Shown here: in pieces, positions 49,749 through 58,345 of the stretch
How the letters are laid out: every line of letters begins with the position of its first letter
Position numbering within the stretch: position 1 is the first letter of the stretch
NCBI GenBank assembly: GCA_903859215.1
Contig: CAIOLW010000157.1
Location: 1 to 58,371, forward strand
DNA from: an uncultured bacterium
Lineage (GTDB): Bacteria; Krumholzibacteriota; Krumholzibacteriia; LZORAL124-64-63
Reading direction: 5' to 3'
DNA: 58,371 nt
Notes under the pieces: model-generated
Database searches by the model: none
What the model was told of the DNA's origin: nothing
Seen by the model: only the letters and a program-made list of their open reading frames with translations
Made by a program: the position numbers and the translations under genes

Positions 49749-50150
49749 TCAGGTCAGCGCAGCGTGGTCGCCGCCCCCCTCCAGGATGACACTGGCCACG
49801 GCCGTGTCCTCCACGTGCGTCAGGGAAACCCAGACACGCGACACGCCGAGACCGGCCGCTGCTTCTGCCGCGCGCCCGCGGAGCCGGACCTCCGGTTGCC
49901 CGCCCGGGGCGTTCACGATCTCGATGTCCAGCCAGAACGAACCGGCCGCCGACGAAGCCGACAGCGCCTTGACGACAGCTTCCTTGGCCGCATACCTCGC
50001 GGCCAGGTGGAGCGCGGGCGAACGCTTGCCGCTGCAATAGGCGACTTCAGCCGGCGTGAACACCGAGGCGACGAGCCCCGGGTCCGGGCTCGCCAGCCAA
50101 TCCTGCAGGCGCGCCGCGTCGCAGATGTCGATGCCCGTTCCCAGGATCAA
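49749..50150 (-). CDS. acpS: Holo-ACP synthase
   Basis: Transfers 4'-phosphopantetheine from CoA to apo-ACP. About 133 aa from the TTG at 50150 (LILGTGIDICDAARL, the AcpS N-terminus with metal-binding Asp); a GTG at 50168 would add six residues. Also KEAVVKALS in ARYAAKEAVVKA (Glu and Lys of the active site) and VSLTHVEDTAVASVIL near the C-terminus. A form extending to 50204 would overlap the upstream oxoamine synthase. Position next to the dedicated ACP is functionally consistent. Confidence 0.86.
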   Translation of the reverse strand: MILGTGIDICDAARLQDWLASPDPGLVASVFTPAEVAYCSGKRSPALHLAARYAAKEAVVKALSASSAAGSFWLDIEIVNAPGGQPEVRLRGRAAEAAAGLGVSRVWVSLTHVEDTAVASVILEGGGDHAALT

Positions 50151-50181
50151 GGATGCGCCCCCGTCCACGCGATTGCCGTGC

Positions 50182-51399
50182 CTACCCGTGCTGGACGACG
50201 CCACCGATCACGCCGTGCCGGCGGCCGACGCGCGCAAAGGCTTCCAGGCACTGCGAAATGTGCGCATCGGTGTGGGCCGCCGAAGCCTGCAGGCGGATGC
50301 GGGCCTTCCCCTTCGGCACGACGGGGAATCCGAAGCCGACGCAATAGATCCCCTCGCCCAGCAGGTCGCTCGCGATCGCCTGCGACAGCCGCGCATCTTC
50401 CTCGTGGCCGCGGAAGTGCACGGGGATGATGGCGTGCTCGCCCTCGTCGACGTCGAAGCCGAGTTCGCGCAGGCCCGAGCGCAGGCGCGCCTGGTTGTGG
50501 GCCAACCGGCGCAGCGGCTCGGGATCCTCGCGCAGGATGCGCAACACCTCGAGCGCCGCGCCGCAGATCATCATCGGCAGCGAGTTGCTGAACAGGTACG
50601 GGCGGCTCTTCTGCCTGAGCCACTCGATGATCTCGGCGCGGCCGCTGGTGCAGCCGCCGAGCGCGCCGCCGAGCGCCTTGCCGAGCGTGGTCGTGACGAT
50701 GTCCACCCGGCCGAGACAATCGAAGCGCTCGCAGGTGCCGCGGCCGGTGGCCCCCACGAAGCCCGTGGCGTGGCTGTCGTCGACCATCACCAGGGCGCCG
50801 TACCTGTCGGCCAGGTCGCAGATCCCGGGCAGTTTCACCAGGTCGCCGTCCATCGAGAACACGCCGTCGGTGACGATCATCCGGAACGGCGACGCCTGCG
50901 AGGCCCTGAGCTGCTCCTCGAGGCTGTCCATGTCGGCGTGCCGGTAGATCAGGCGCTGCGCCTTGGCCAGCCGGACGCCGTCGATGATCGAGGCGTGGTT
51001 CAGCTGGTCGGTGATGATCGTGCTGTCCTTGTCCAGCAGCGGCTCGAAGACGCCGCCGTTGGCGTCGAAGCACGCCGCGTACAGGATGGTGTCCTCGGTG
51101 CCGAGGAACGCGCTGAGTTCGCGCTCGAGCTGCTTGTGCAGCGCCGTGGTGCCGCAGATGAAGCGCACCGAGCTGAGCCCGTAGCCCCACTCGCTGAGCG
51201 TCCGCCGCGCCGCCTCGGTCACCCGCGGGTCCGAGGCCAGGCCCAGGTAGTTGTTCGCGCAGAAGTTCAGCACCTTGCGGCCGCCGACGGTGACCTCGGC
51301 GCCCTGCGGCCCTTCCAGCACCCGCTCTTCCTTGTAGAGGCCCTGCGTGCGCAGCGCGTCGAGCTCGCCCCGCAGGACCTCACCCAGCTTCCCGTACAT
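50182..51399 (-). CDS. kbl: Alpha-oxoamine synthase, glycine C-acetyltransferase-like (Kbl)
   Basis: 405 aa from the ATG at 51399 (GGAGG 5 nt upstream). The sequence follows E. coli Kbl closely: RTQGLYKEERVLEGPQGAE, VLNFCANNYLGLASDP, LSSVRFICGTTALHKQLE, FDANGGVFEPLLDKDSTII, NHASIIDGVRLAKA, VMVDDSHATGFVG, TTTLGKALGG (PLP Lys), ARIRLQASAAHT. Kbl makes 2-amino-3-ketobutyrate from glycine and acetyl-CoA, or the reverse in threonine breakdown. It is paired with AcpS, ACP and a second oxoamine synthase rather than tdh, so an acyl substrate other than acetyl-CoA is possible. Confidence 0.82.
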   Translation of the reverse strand: MYGKLGEVLRGELDALRTQGLYKEERVLEGPQGAEVTVGGRKVLNFCANNYLGLASDPRVTEAARRTLSEWGYGLSSVRFICGTTALHKQLERELSAFLGTEDTILYAACFDANGGVFEPLLDKDSTIITDQLNHASIIDGVRLAKAQRLIYRHADMDSLEEQLRASQASPFRMIVTDGVFSMDGDLVKLPGICDLADRYGALVMVDDSHATGFVGATGRGTCERFDCLGRVDIVTTTLGKALGGALGGCTSGRAEIIEWLRQKSRPYLFSNSLPMMICGAALEVLRILREDPEPLRRLAHNQARLRSGLRELGFDVDEGEHAIIPVHFRGHEEDARLSQAIASDLLGEGIYCVGFGFPVVPKGKARIRLQASAAHTDAHISQCLEAFARVGRRHGVIGGVVQHG

Positions 51400-51420
51400 C
51401 CCGGCCTCCCCCAAGGTTTC

Positions 51421-52440
51421 CTAACGGTAGCGCCGCGCCATGTCCTCGAGCGTGACGATGGGAATCTTGTCCGCCCAGCCGGCCTGGCCGAAGGCGATCA
51501 TGCGCGCCTTGACGACCTGCGCCATCGCTTCGCGCGCCGGCTTCATGTAGTCGCGGGGATCGAACTTCTCGGGCGTCTCGGCGAACACCTGGCGGATGGC
51601 GCCGGTGATGGCCAGGCGGTTGTCGGTGTCGACATTGATCTTGCGCACGCCGTGCTTGATGCCCTTCTGGATGGCCTCGACCGGCACGCCGTAGCTCTCC
51701 TTGAGCTTGCCGCCGTACTTGTTGATGATGTCGATCAGCTCGCGCGGCACGCTGCTGCTGCCGTGCATCACCAGGTGCGTGTTGGGCAGGCGGCGGTGGA
51801 TGTCCTCGATGACGTCCATCTTCAGGACATCGCCCGTGGGCTTGACCGTGAACTTGTAGGCGCCGTGGCTGGTGCCGATGGCGACGGCCAGCGCGTCGCA
51901 GCCGGTGTCGGCGACGAAACGCTCGGCCTCGGCCGGGTCGGTCAGGTGCGCCAGGGCCTCGTCACCGGTCAGGCCGGCGCCGTGCCCGTCCTCGATGCCG
52001 CCGAGGCAGCCGATCTCCGCTTCCACCGTCACGCCCAGCGCATGGGCGCGCTGCACGACCTGCCGCGTCACGTCGACGTTGTACTCGTAGGTGGCCGGCG
52101 ACTTGCCGTCCTCCGCCAGCGAACCGTCCATCATCACCGAGGTGAAACCCTGGTCGATGGCGCTGAAGCACGTGGCCGGGCTGTTGCCGTGGTCCTGGTG
52201 CATGGCGATGGGGATCTTCGGATTCAGTTCGGCGGCCGCCAGCATCAGGTGACGCAGGTAGGCGTCGTTGGTGAACGAGCGGGCGCCGCGGCTGGCCTGC
52301 ACGATGACCGGGCTGTTGGTCTCGGTCGCGGCCATCATGATGGCCTGGATCTGCTCCATGCTGTTCACGTTGAAGGCGCCCACGCCGTAATCGTGTTCGG
52401 CGGCGTGGTCGAGCAGGGCACGCATCGGGACCAGTGGCAT
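51421..52440 (-). CDS. fba: Class II fructose-bisphosphate aldolase
   Basis: 339 aa from the ATG at 52440 (GAGGAG 6 nt upstream). Zn-dependent aldolase motifs: [31 protein letters not shown] (Zn His), [42 protein letters not shown], and [19 protein letters not shown]. The N-terminus and length match the Calvin-cycle/Fba type of class IIB. It ends 21 nt before kbl, same strand. Acts in glycolysis and gluconeogenesis. Confidence 0.95.
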   Translation of the reverse strand: MPLVPMRALLDHAAEHDYGVGAFNVNSMEQIQAIMMAATETNSPVIVQASRGARSFTNDAYLRHLMLAAAELNPKIPIAMHQDHGNSPATCFSAIDQGFTSVMMDGSLAEDGKSPATYEYNVDVTRQVVQRAHALGVTVEAEIGCLGGIEDGHGAGLTGDEALAHLTDPAEAERFVADTGCDALAVAIGTSHGAYKFTVKPTGDVLKMDVIEDIHRRLPNTHLVMHGSSSVPRELIDIINKYGGKLKESYGVPVEAIQKGIKHGVRKINVDTDNRLAITGAIRQVFAETPEKFDPRDYMKPAREAMAQVVKARMIAFGQAGWADKIPIVTLEDMARRYR

Positions 52441-52604
52441 GATCGTCTCCTCGCGAAGGCGGGAAAAAGGCAGGGCCGAACTCACCGCTCCAACCTATAA
52501 CAAGCGGCGGGACAAGGCAATCGCGAGGCGCTGGGCCGGTTTTCGCGGTTGCGCCGCCCCGGCCGCCCGCTATCATGGGGCGGTCCCAACCAGGTGGTTG
52601 CCCC

Positions 52605-53477
52605 GTGCCCAGATCCCCCCGTCCGTTGCTGTGCCTTATGGCGCTCGCGCTGGCCTGCGGCCTGCCTGCCGCAGCCCGTGCCGGGACGCCGCTGCGCGTG
52701 GCCGTCAGCATCCCCCCGCAGAAGTGGCTGGTCGCGCAGGTGGCCGGCCCTGCGGCGCAGGTTTCCATCCTGGTCGAGCCGGGCCGTTCGCCCGAGAACT
52801 TCGCCCCGACGCCCCGCCAGGTGGCCGACCTGCAGGCGGCCGATGTGTACTTCAGCGCGGGCGTGGCCTTCGAACTCGGCCTGCTGCCCCGCCTGCGGGC
52901 GATGCCGGGGTCCCTGCGGCTGGCCGGACGGCGGCCCGTGTCCGAGCGCCACGGCACCGACGGCGACGACCAGGACCCCCACGCCTGGCTGGACCCGCGC
53001 GAGGCCTCCGCCTTCGCCGACACGGTGTGCCGCGTGCTCTCGGAACTGCGCCCGGCCGAGGCCGCTGCGTTCGCGCAGGGGCGCGATGCGCTCAAGGCGC
53101 AACTGGCCGGCCTCGACCGCGAACTCGCCGCGCGCCTGGAGGGCTGCCGCGGCCGCGAATTCTACGTGTTCCATCCCGCCTACGGCCACTTCGCGGCGCG
53201 CTACGGGCTGACGCAGGTCGCCGTCGAGGACCACGGCCACGAGCCCGGCGCCCGCCACCTGGCCGAGACGATCGACCGCGCGAAGGCCGCCGGCGCGCAC
53301 GTCATCCTGGTGCAGCCGCAGTTCCCGCAGCGGTCGGCGGATGCCGTCGCCGCCGCCATCGGCGCGCGCGTGGTGATGGCCGACCCGCTCGAGGCGGACT
53401 ATCCCGCCGGCCTGCGGCACCTGGCGGACGTGCTGCAGGATGCGCTCGGGTGCGGCGACGGGAAGGCGGCGCGATGA
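52605..53477 (+). CDS. znuA: Zinc ABC transporter substrate-binding protein
   Basis: 290 aa from the GTG at 52605 (AGGTGG 7 nt upstream), opening with a signal peptide (LLCLMALALACGLPAAARA). Cluster A-I/ZnuA motifs: VAVSIPPQKWLVAQVAG, QDPHAWLDPR (first His ligand region), EFYVFHPAYGHFAARYGL, AVEDHGHEPG and MADPLEADY. The His-rich loop of ZnuA is short here (RHGTDGDDQDPH). Zn2+ is the likely ligand, Mn2+ possible. The stop overlaps the znuC start (ATGA). The 165-nt gap to divergent fba contains a TGTTATA half-site at about 52497-52503 resembling Zur operators. Confidence 0.87.
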   Translation: MPRSPRPLLCLMALALACGLPAAARAGTPLRVAVSIPPQKWLVAQVAGPAAQVSILVEPGRSPENFAPTPRQVADLQAADVYFSAGVAFELGLLPRLRAMPGSLRLAGRRPVSERHGTDGDDQDPHAWLDPREASAFADTVCRVLSELRPAEAAAFAQGRDALKAQLAGLDRELAARLEGCRGREFYVFHPAYGHFAARYGLTQVAVEDHGHEPGARHLAETIDRAKAAGAHVILVQPQFPQRSADAVAAAIGARVVMADPLEADYPAGLRHLADVLQDALGCGDGKAAR

Positions 53478-54238
53478 CGTCCGTCCCGAATCCCGTCCTG
53501 GCCTTCCATGACCTCGACTTCGGCTACGACGGCCGCCGCGTGCTCAGCGGCGTCAACCTCGCGATCCCCGCCGGCGACTTCGTCAGCGTGGTCGGCCCGA
53601 ACGGCAGCGGCAAGACGACGCTGCTGAAGCTGGCCCTCGGCCTGCTCAAACCGACCGCCGGCGAGGTGACGGTCTTCGGCGAGAAGCCCGAGCGCGCGCG
53701 CCACCGCATCGGCTACGTGCCGCAGCATGCGCACCTCGATCCCCTGTTCCCGGTCTCGGCGCTGGACGTGGTGCTGATGGGCCGGCTCGGGCTGGGCCCG
53801 CGGCTGGGTCCCTGGCGCGGGCGCGACCGCGACGCGGCGCGGGCGGCGCTGGCCGAGGTGGGCCTCGGCGACCAGGCCGACCGCCACTTCGCCGCGCTCA
53901 GCGGCGGCCAGAAACAGCGCACGCTGATCGCGCGGTCGCTGGCCGGCGAGCCGGAGTTGCTGCTGCTGGACGAGCCCACCGCCGGGCTGGACGCGCACGT
54001 CGAGGAAGGGTTCTTCCGCCTGCTCGAGGAGCTGAACCGCCGCCTGACCATCATCATGGTCTCGCACGACCTGGGCTTCGTCACCGCGCTCGTGCGCAGC
54101 GTCATCTGCGTGGGCCAGAAGGTGGTCGTGCACCCGACCAGCGCCATCACCGGGCAGGTCATCGCCGACCTCTACGGCGCCGACATGCGCCTGATCCGCC
54201 ACGACCACCGCTGCAGCGAGGAGGGCCACGAGTGCTGA
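53474..54238 (+). CDS. znuC: Zinc ABC transporter ATP-binding protein
   Basis: 254 aa. ABC ATPase: Walker A VGPNGSGKTTLL, signature SGGQKQRTLIA, Walker B LLLLDEPTAGLD, His switch VSHDLGF. C-terminal RLIRHDHRCSEEGHEC is His/Cys-rich. Overlaps znuA by four and znuB by seven bases, so the three are translated as a coupled unit. Confidence 0.9.
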   Translation: MTSVPNPVLAFHDLDFGYDGRRVLSGVNLAIPAGDFVSVVGPNGSGKTTLLKLALGLLKPTAGEVTVFGEKPERARHRIGYVPQHAHLDPLFPVSALDVVLMGRLGLGPRLGPWRGRDRDAARAALAEVGLGDQADRHFAALSGGQKQRTLIARSLAGEPELLLLDEPTAGLDAHVEEGFFRLLEELNRRLTIIMVSHDLGFVTALVRSVICVGQKVVVHPTSAITGQVIADLYGADMRLIRHDHRCSEEGHEC

Positions 54239-55068
54239 CGCCGGCCTTCCTCGGCCCTTTGGCCACGCACGCCTTCCTGCAGTACGCGCTGCTGGGCGGC
54301 GTGCTGGTGGCGATCCCGTGCGGGCTGGTCGGCAGCTACGTCGTGATCCGCCGCATCAGCTACATCGCCGGCGCCATCTCGCACAGCGTGCTGGCCGGGC
54401 TCGGCCTGGTGCAGTACCTGCGCGTCGTGCACGGCGTGACATGGCTGTCGCCGCTGGCCGGCGCGGCTGTCGCGGCGCTGCTCTCGGCGTCGGTCATCGG
54501 CTGGGTCAGCCTGAAGCTGCGACAGCGGGAAGACACGGTGATCGGCGCCGTCTGGGCCGTCGGCATGGCCGCGGGCATCGTGCTGATCAGCCTGACGCCC
54601 GGCTACGCCGCCGACCTGATGAGCTACCTGTTCGGCAACATCCTGATGCTGACGCCGCGCGACCTGATCCTGATCGGGGCCCTCGGCGTGGCGGTGGTGA
54701 CCGTTGTCACGCTGTTCCACAAGCAGCTCTTGGCCGTGTGCTTCGACGACGAGTTCGCCTCGCTGCGCGGCGTGCGCACGTCGCGGTACTACTTCCTGCT
54801 GCTGGGGCTGACGGCCCTGACCGTCGTCGTGCTGGTGTCCGTCGTCGGCATCATCATGGTCATCGCGCTGCTGACGCTGCCGGCCGCGACGGCCAACCAC
54901 CTGACCCGGCGGCTGTCGCACATGATGATCGTCGCGGCGCTGCTGTGCGCCGGGCTGACCGCGGCGGGGCTCGCCCTGAGCTACGGGCCGGACCTGCCGG
55001 CGGGCGCCGTGACCATCCTGCTGACGGGCGCCCTCTACTTCGCCACCGCCCTGTTCAAGAAGCGCTGA
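54232..55068 (+). CDS. znuB: Zinc ABC transporter permease
   Basis: 278 aa from a GTG at 54232 (GGAGGG upstream). ABC-3 family membrane protein with eight or so hydrophobic helices: ALLGGVLVAIPCGLVGSYVVIRRISYI, VIGWVSLKLRQREDTVIGAVWAVGMAAGI, SYLFGNILMLTPRDLILIG and FYFLLLGLTALTVV-like LLLGLTALTVVVLVSVVGI. Completes ZnuABC. Confidence 0.9.
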   Translation: MLTPAFLGPLATHAFLQYALLGGVLVAIPCGLVGSYVVIRRISYIAGAISHSVLAGLGLVQYLRVVHGVTWLSPLAGAAVAALLSASVIGWVSLKLRQREDTVIGAVWAVGMAAGIVLISLTPGYAADLMSYLFGNILMLTPRDLILIGALGVAVVTVVTLFHKQLLAVCFDDEFASLRGVRTSRYYFLLLGLTALTVVVLVSVVGIIMVIALLTLPAATANHLTRRLSHMMIVAALLCAGLTAAGLALSYGPDLPAGAVTILLTGALYFATALFKKR

Positions 55069-55119
55069 GGGGATCCGGCGCCCGGCAGCGCCTTTCGGCG
55101 CAGCGGGCCGAACCAAGGG

Positions 55120-56265
55120 ATGGCATCGACGGTGTTGGCGAACATCCGGTTCGACCGCAATGAATGGGCGGGCAGCTTCGGCGACATCGGCACCGACCTG
55201 CCGCTCATGGTCGGCATCGTCATGGCTACCGGCCTCGACGCGGGCGGCGTCTTTGCTGTCTTCGGGCTGTTGCAGATCGCCAGCGGACTGGTCTATCGCC
55301 TGCCGATGCCGGTGCAGCCCCTCAAGGTCATGGCGGTCCTGGTCATCACCCAGCGCATCGCCGGGAACATCCTGCTGGGCGCGGGCCTCGCGATCGGCGC
55401 GATCATGTTCGTGCTGTCGGTCTCAGGCGCCCTGGGGTTCCTCGCGCGCCGGATCCCGCGCTGCGTGGTGCGGGGGATCCAGTTCGGGCTGGGGTTGTCG
55501 ATGGCGTCCCTTGCCCTGCGGACCTACGTGCCCGCCGGCGGCCCTTCCGGCTACGTGCTGGCCGCCGTCGCCCTCATGGTGATGTTCGGCCTCTGGGGCC
55601 ATCGGCGACTGCCCCCGGGCCTGATCGTCATCGGCCTCGGCGCCGCGTACGCCCTGGCGAACGGCCTGCGCCTGGGAGTCATCACGGACGGCTTTGGCTT
55701 CTCGCTGCCGGCATTCCACCGACCCGTGCCCGCGGACATCCTCACCGGCTTCATCGTCCTGGCCCTGCCCCAGCTGCCGCTGTCCATCTCCAACTCCGTG
55801 ATCGCCACCGAGCAGACCATCGCCGACCTGTTCCCCGCCCGGAAGGTGAAGGCGCGCCGGATCGGGTTCACGTACGCGGCGATGAACCTCGTCGCGCCCC
55901 TGCTGGGAGGGGTCCCGGTCTGCCACGGCTGCGGCGGGCTGGCCGGGCACTACGCGTTCGGGGCCCGCACGGGAGGTTCGGTCATCCTCTACGGCACCTT
56001 CTACCTCTTCCTGGGCCTGTTCCTCGGCGGGCCGCTGCACGAGGTCCTGAAGGTGTTTCCCGAGCCGATCCTGGGCGTCGTGCTGCTGTGCGAGGCGCTG
56101 ACGCTGCTCGGGTTCGTGCGCGACCAGGCCGGCAATGCCCGCCACCTGGCGATCGCCCTTCTGGTCGGTGTCATCGCGCTGGCAGTGCCGCAGGGGTTCG
56201 TCGTCGGCCTGCTGGTCGGCTGCGTGGCCTACTACGGCTTCCGGCGGTTCGGGGCGCCCGCGTAA
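55120..56265 (+). CDS. MOT1-type putative molybdate/sulfate transporter
   Basis: 381 aa, about ten hydrophobic helices. Family hallmarks: GSFGDIGTDLPLMVGIV, YRLPMPVQPLKVMAV, and VPVCHGCGGLAGHYAFGARTGGS. MOT1 proteins transport molybdate; sulfate is also suggested for bacterial relatives. It starts 51 nt after znuB and may be co-transcribed, but a metal link is only inferred. The ATG at 55120 lies directly against AAGGG; a GTG at 55132 would give better spacing. A bidirectional terminator follows. Confidence 0.82.
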   Translation: MASTVLANIRFDRNEWAGSFGDIGTDLPLMVGIVMATGLDAGGVFAVFGLLQIASGLVYRLPMPVQPLKVMAVLVITQRIAGNILLGAGLAIGAIMFVLSVSGALGFLARRIPRCVVRGIQFGLGLSMASLALRTYVPAGGPSGYVLAAVALMVMFGLWGHRRLPPGLIVIGLGAAYALANGLRLGVITDGFGFSLPAFHRPVPADILTGFIVLALPQLPLSISNSVIATEQTIADLFPARKVKARRIGFTYAAMNLVAPLLGGVPVCHGCGGLAGHYAFGARTGGSVILYGTFYLFLGLFLGGPLHEVLKVFPEPILGVVLLCEALTLLGFVRDQAGNARHLAIALLVGVIALAVPQGFVVGLLVGCVAYYGFRRFGAPA

Positions 56266-56366
56266 GGCCGCTAGCCCGCCGGCTGCGGGCGCGAAGGCGA
56301 CTGGACTCGCGGTCACGAGGCGGCCTGCTGCCACGCCGCCTGCCCCGCGGATGGGGCTGGACGAGG

Positions 56367-56401
56367 ATGGGGCCCGCGGTATTGCGACCGGCGGGCCCCA
56401 T
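56367..56401. terminator. Bidirectional terminator between MOT1-like gene and ssrA
   Basis: Perfect 11-bp inverted repeat (ATGGGGCCCGC at 56367-56377 and its complement at 56391-56401, 13-nt loop), 102 nt past the transporter stop and 7 nt beyond the ssrA 3' end. Followed by TTTACT on the plus strand; U-poor on the minus strand. Confidence 0.7.
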
Positions 56402-56408
56402 TTACTAC

Positions 56409-56766
56409 TGGTGGAGGCGGCGGGAATCGAACCCGCGTCCGTAACCGGCGCTCCGCCGGCGTCTACATGCTTAGCTCCCTGTTAATTTAACCCGACGACT
56501 GGCCAGGGAACGTGCCAATCGCAAGGCTAGCCCCATGTTTAGTCTCGTCCGTCCGCCAGGGACACGCTTCAGGACCAGACACCAGAAAACGGCGCTCCCA
56601 TTGGGCCAGTCCGGTGACCCCCCGACCCGGGAACGGGCTGCGTTATTTAGGCAGCCAGTGCGAAGTTAGCTTCGTCACTTGTTTTTGTTCCACCGTTTAA
56701 CGAGATGGATGGGATCTCGGCATGCAGCCAACGGTCCTCCGACCACGTCGAGACCATTTCGCCCCC
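56409..56766 (-). ncRNA. ssrA: tmRNA (transfer-messenger RNA)
   Basis: Rescues stalled ribosomes. One-piece RNA of 358 nt on the minus strand: tRNA-like acceptor GGGGGCG (5' end, 56766) pairing CGCCTCC before A-CCA (3' end, 56409), with T-arm GGTTCGATTCCC. The tag reading frame (56691-56647) encodes GTKTSDEANFALAA and ends TAA (GGA taken as resume codon, an inference). The ANFALAA end is the usual degradation tail. The TATATT at about 56819-56814 may be its -10 box, with a short leader trimmed by RNase P. Confidence 0.94.
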
Positions 56767-56882
56767 ACGAGTCATCAGCCGTTGTCCGTACCCCAAGGCG
56801 GCACGGCTTGTTCAATATAACACGCGAAGGGCCGCCCGGCCATCGCCGAACGGCCCCCGTCCATCGTCCCGTGCGCCGAAGC

Positions 56883-58271
56883 TCAGTCGACCTTCAGCAG
56901 GCGCAGGTACGCCCCCAGGTCGCGGCAGTTCTCGAAGTCCCAGGTCGCCTCGATGACCCGGTCCTGCGCGGCCTTGTCCAGCACGGCGCCCGCGTTGGCC
57001 CGGAACTTCGCCACCAGCTCGTCGTCGCTCAGCGGATTGAGCGGGCTGCCCTTGGCGTGGTCCACCGTCTTGGTGAACGTGCGGCCGTCGCCGGTCGTCA
57101 GCGTGGCGATGGCGCGCTTGGTGCCGGGGAACATCGCGTCGATCTCCGCGTTGGCCACGACCTTGATCTTCGGCAGCAGCGCGCGGATGCGAGGGTCGAA
57201 GAGCTTCTCCTTCTCGAAGCTGCTGGGGTAGACGCCGCCGTCGGCCGCCACCGCCGCCAGGCAGTAGGGCAGGCTGTGGTCGGCCGTCTCCTTCGTCTGC
57301 GGGTCGTACTTGCTCGCGTCGCTCAGGATGTCGGCGCCGCGCGTCGTGGTCTGGATGTGGATGGAGGCCAGATCCTCGGCCTTGAGCCCGTTCTCCTGCA
57401 TCGCGCCGAGCACCGCCGACATCGGCTGGTGGGTCAGCGCCTCGGTCGGGAACGCCTTGTAGCCGCAGCGGCGGATCATCGGCGGCAACGTGCCAAGCCC
57501 GTCGAGCAGGATCTCCGGCTTCAGCTGCACGTTGTGGATGACGTGCTGGAACCCTTCCTTGCCCTCGATGACCTCGACGGGGCCCTCGTAGCCTTCGGCT
57601 GCCATCTGCGCGGCCAGCACGCCGCCCTGCGTGGCCAGCGGGTCGGCGGTGTTCTTCATGTTCGTCAGGTGCCCGGCCACGACGCCGCCGAGGGTGAAGT
57701 GGCTGCTGCCGCTGATGCCGGCGGCGGCCACCAGCTGGTCGACGCCCAGGCCGTACATGCGGCCGGCGACGAACGGGCTGACGAACTGCGTCAACGTCGC
57801 GTGGTGCCAGCCCACCTCGCGCACGCCGGGGAAGCAGGCCAGGCACCACCGGAGTTCAAGCTCATACGCGATCATGATGCCGACGATGGCCTCGCGGCCG
57901 TCACGCCCGCAGGCCTCGGCCGGCGACAGCGCGCCGAAGATGATGTCCGACGGATGGCTCGGGTCCTGCTCCCAGAAGATGTCGTTGTAGTCCAGGGCGC
58001 GGATCAGCAGGCTGTTCATCAGCGACGCGTTCGCCGCGTTCGTCTTCTCGCCGGTGCCGATCAACGTGGCCTCGGGCGTGCCGCCCTGCCGGCGGATGAA
58101 GCGGTACATCGCCCCCATGTCCGGGTTGCGCACGGCCGCCAGCGCGCAGCCGACCGAATCCAGAAGGAAGCGCTTGGCTTCCTTGACGTCGGCGGCGGGC
58201 AGGTCCTCGTAGCGCAGGTTGACGGTGTACTCGGCCATGCGGCGCGTCAGGCTCGGGCGGGCGTTGCTCAT
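56883..58271 (-). CDS. MmgE/PrpD family protein (2-methylcitrate dehydratase-like)
   Basis: 462 aa. N-terminal TRRMAEYTVNLRYEDLPAADVKEAKRFLLDSVGCALA and ATLIGTGEKTNAANASLMNSLLIRALDYND; then VGWHHATLTQFVSPF and a C-terminal Lys-rich half (KRAIATLTTGDGRTFTKTVDHAKGSPLNPLSDDEL). The family includes PrpD (2-methylcitrate dehydratase) and IdS-epimerase-like enzymes. No methylcitrate synthase or lyase is encoded nearby, so the substrate is uncertain. The ATG at 58271 is 8 nt after GGAGGGG. Confidence 0.85.
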   Translation of the reverse strand: MSNARPSLTRRMAEYTVNLRYEDLPAADVKEAKRFLLDSVGCALAAVRNPDMGAMYRFIRRQGGTPEATLIGTGEKTNAANASLMNSLLIRALDYNDIFWEQDPSHPSDIIFGALSPAEACGRDGREAIVGIMIAYELELRWCLACFPGVREVGWHHATLTQFVSPFVAGRMYGLGVDQLVAAAGISGSSHFTLGGVVAGHLTNMKNTADPLATQGGVLAAQMAAEGYEGPVEVIEGKEGFQHVIHNVQLKPEILLDGLGTLPPMIRRCGYKAFPTEALTHQPMSAVLGAMQENGLKAEDLASIHIQTTTRGADILSDASKYDPQTKETADHSLPYCLAAVAADGGVYPSSFEKEKLFDPRIRALLPKIKVVANAEIDAMFPGTKRAIATLTTGDGRTFTKTVDHAKGSPLNPLSDDELVAKFRANAGAVLDKAAQDRVIEATWDFENCRDLGAYLRLLKVD

Positions 58272-58304
58272 CGGTCCCCTCCGGGAGGCGTTGCCAATCA
58301 GGTT

Positions 58305-58345
58305 ACGTGGTGGCCAGATGACGTGGTGGCCAGATGACGTGGTGG
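58305..58345. repeat. 16-bp tandem repeat upstream of the PrpD gene
   Basis: Unit acgtggtggccagatg at 58305-58320 and 58321-58336, followed by a partial copy of nine bases (58337-58345). It ends 34 nt before the PrpD start and lies at the expected promoter or leader position. Confidence 0.85.

Noticed and set aside
48183-51399. Calling the oxoamine synthases serine palmitoyltransferase
   Set aside because: They carry Kbl-type NFCANNYLGL and SVRFICGT motifs, not the MFGSNSYLGL and GSRFLNGT forms common in bacterial SPT; ACP context is only suggestive.
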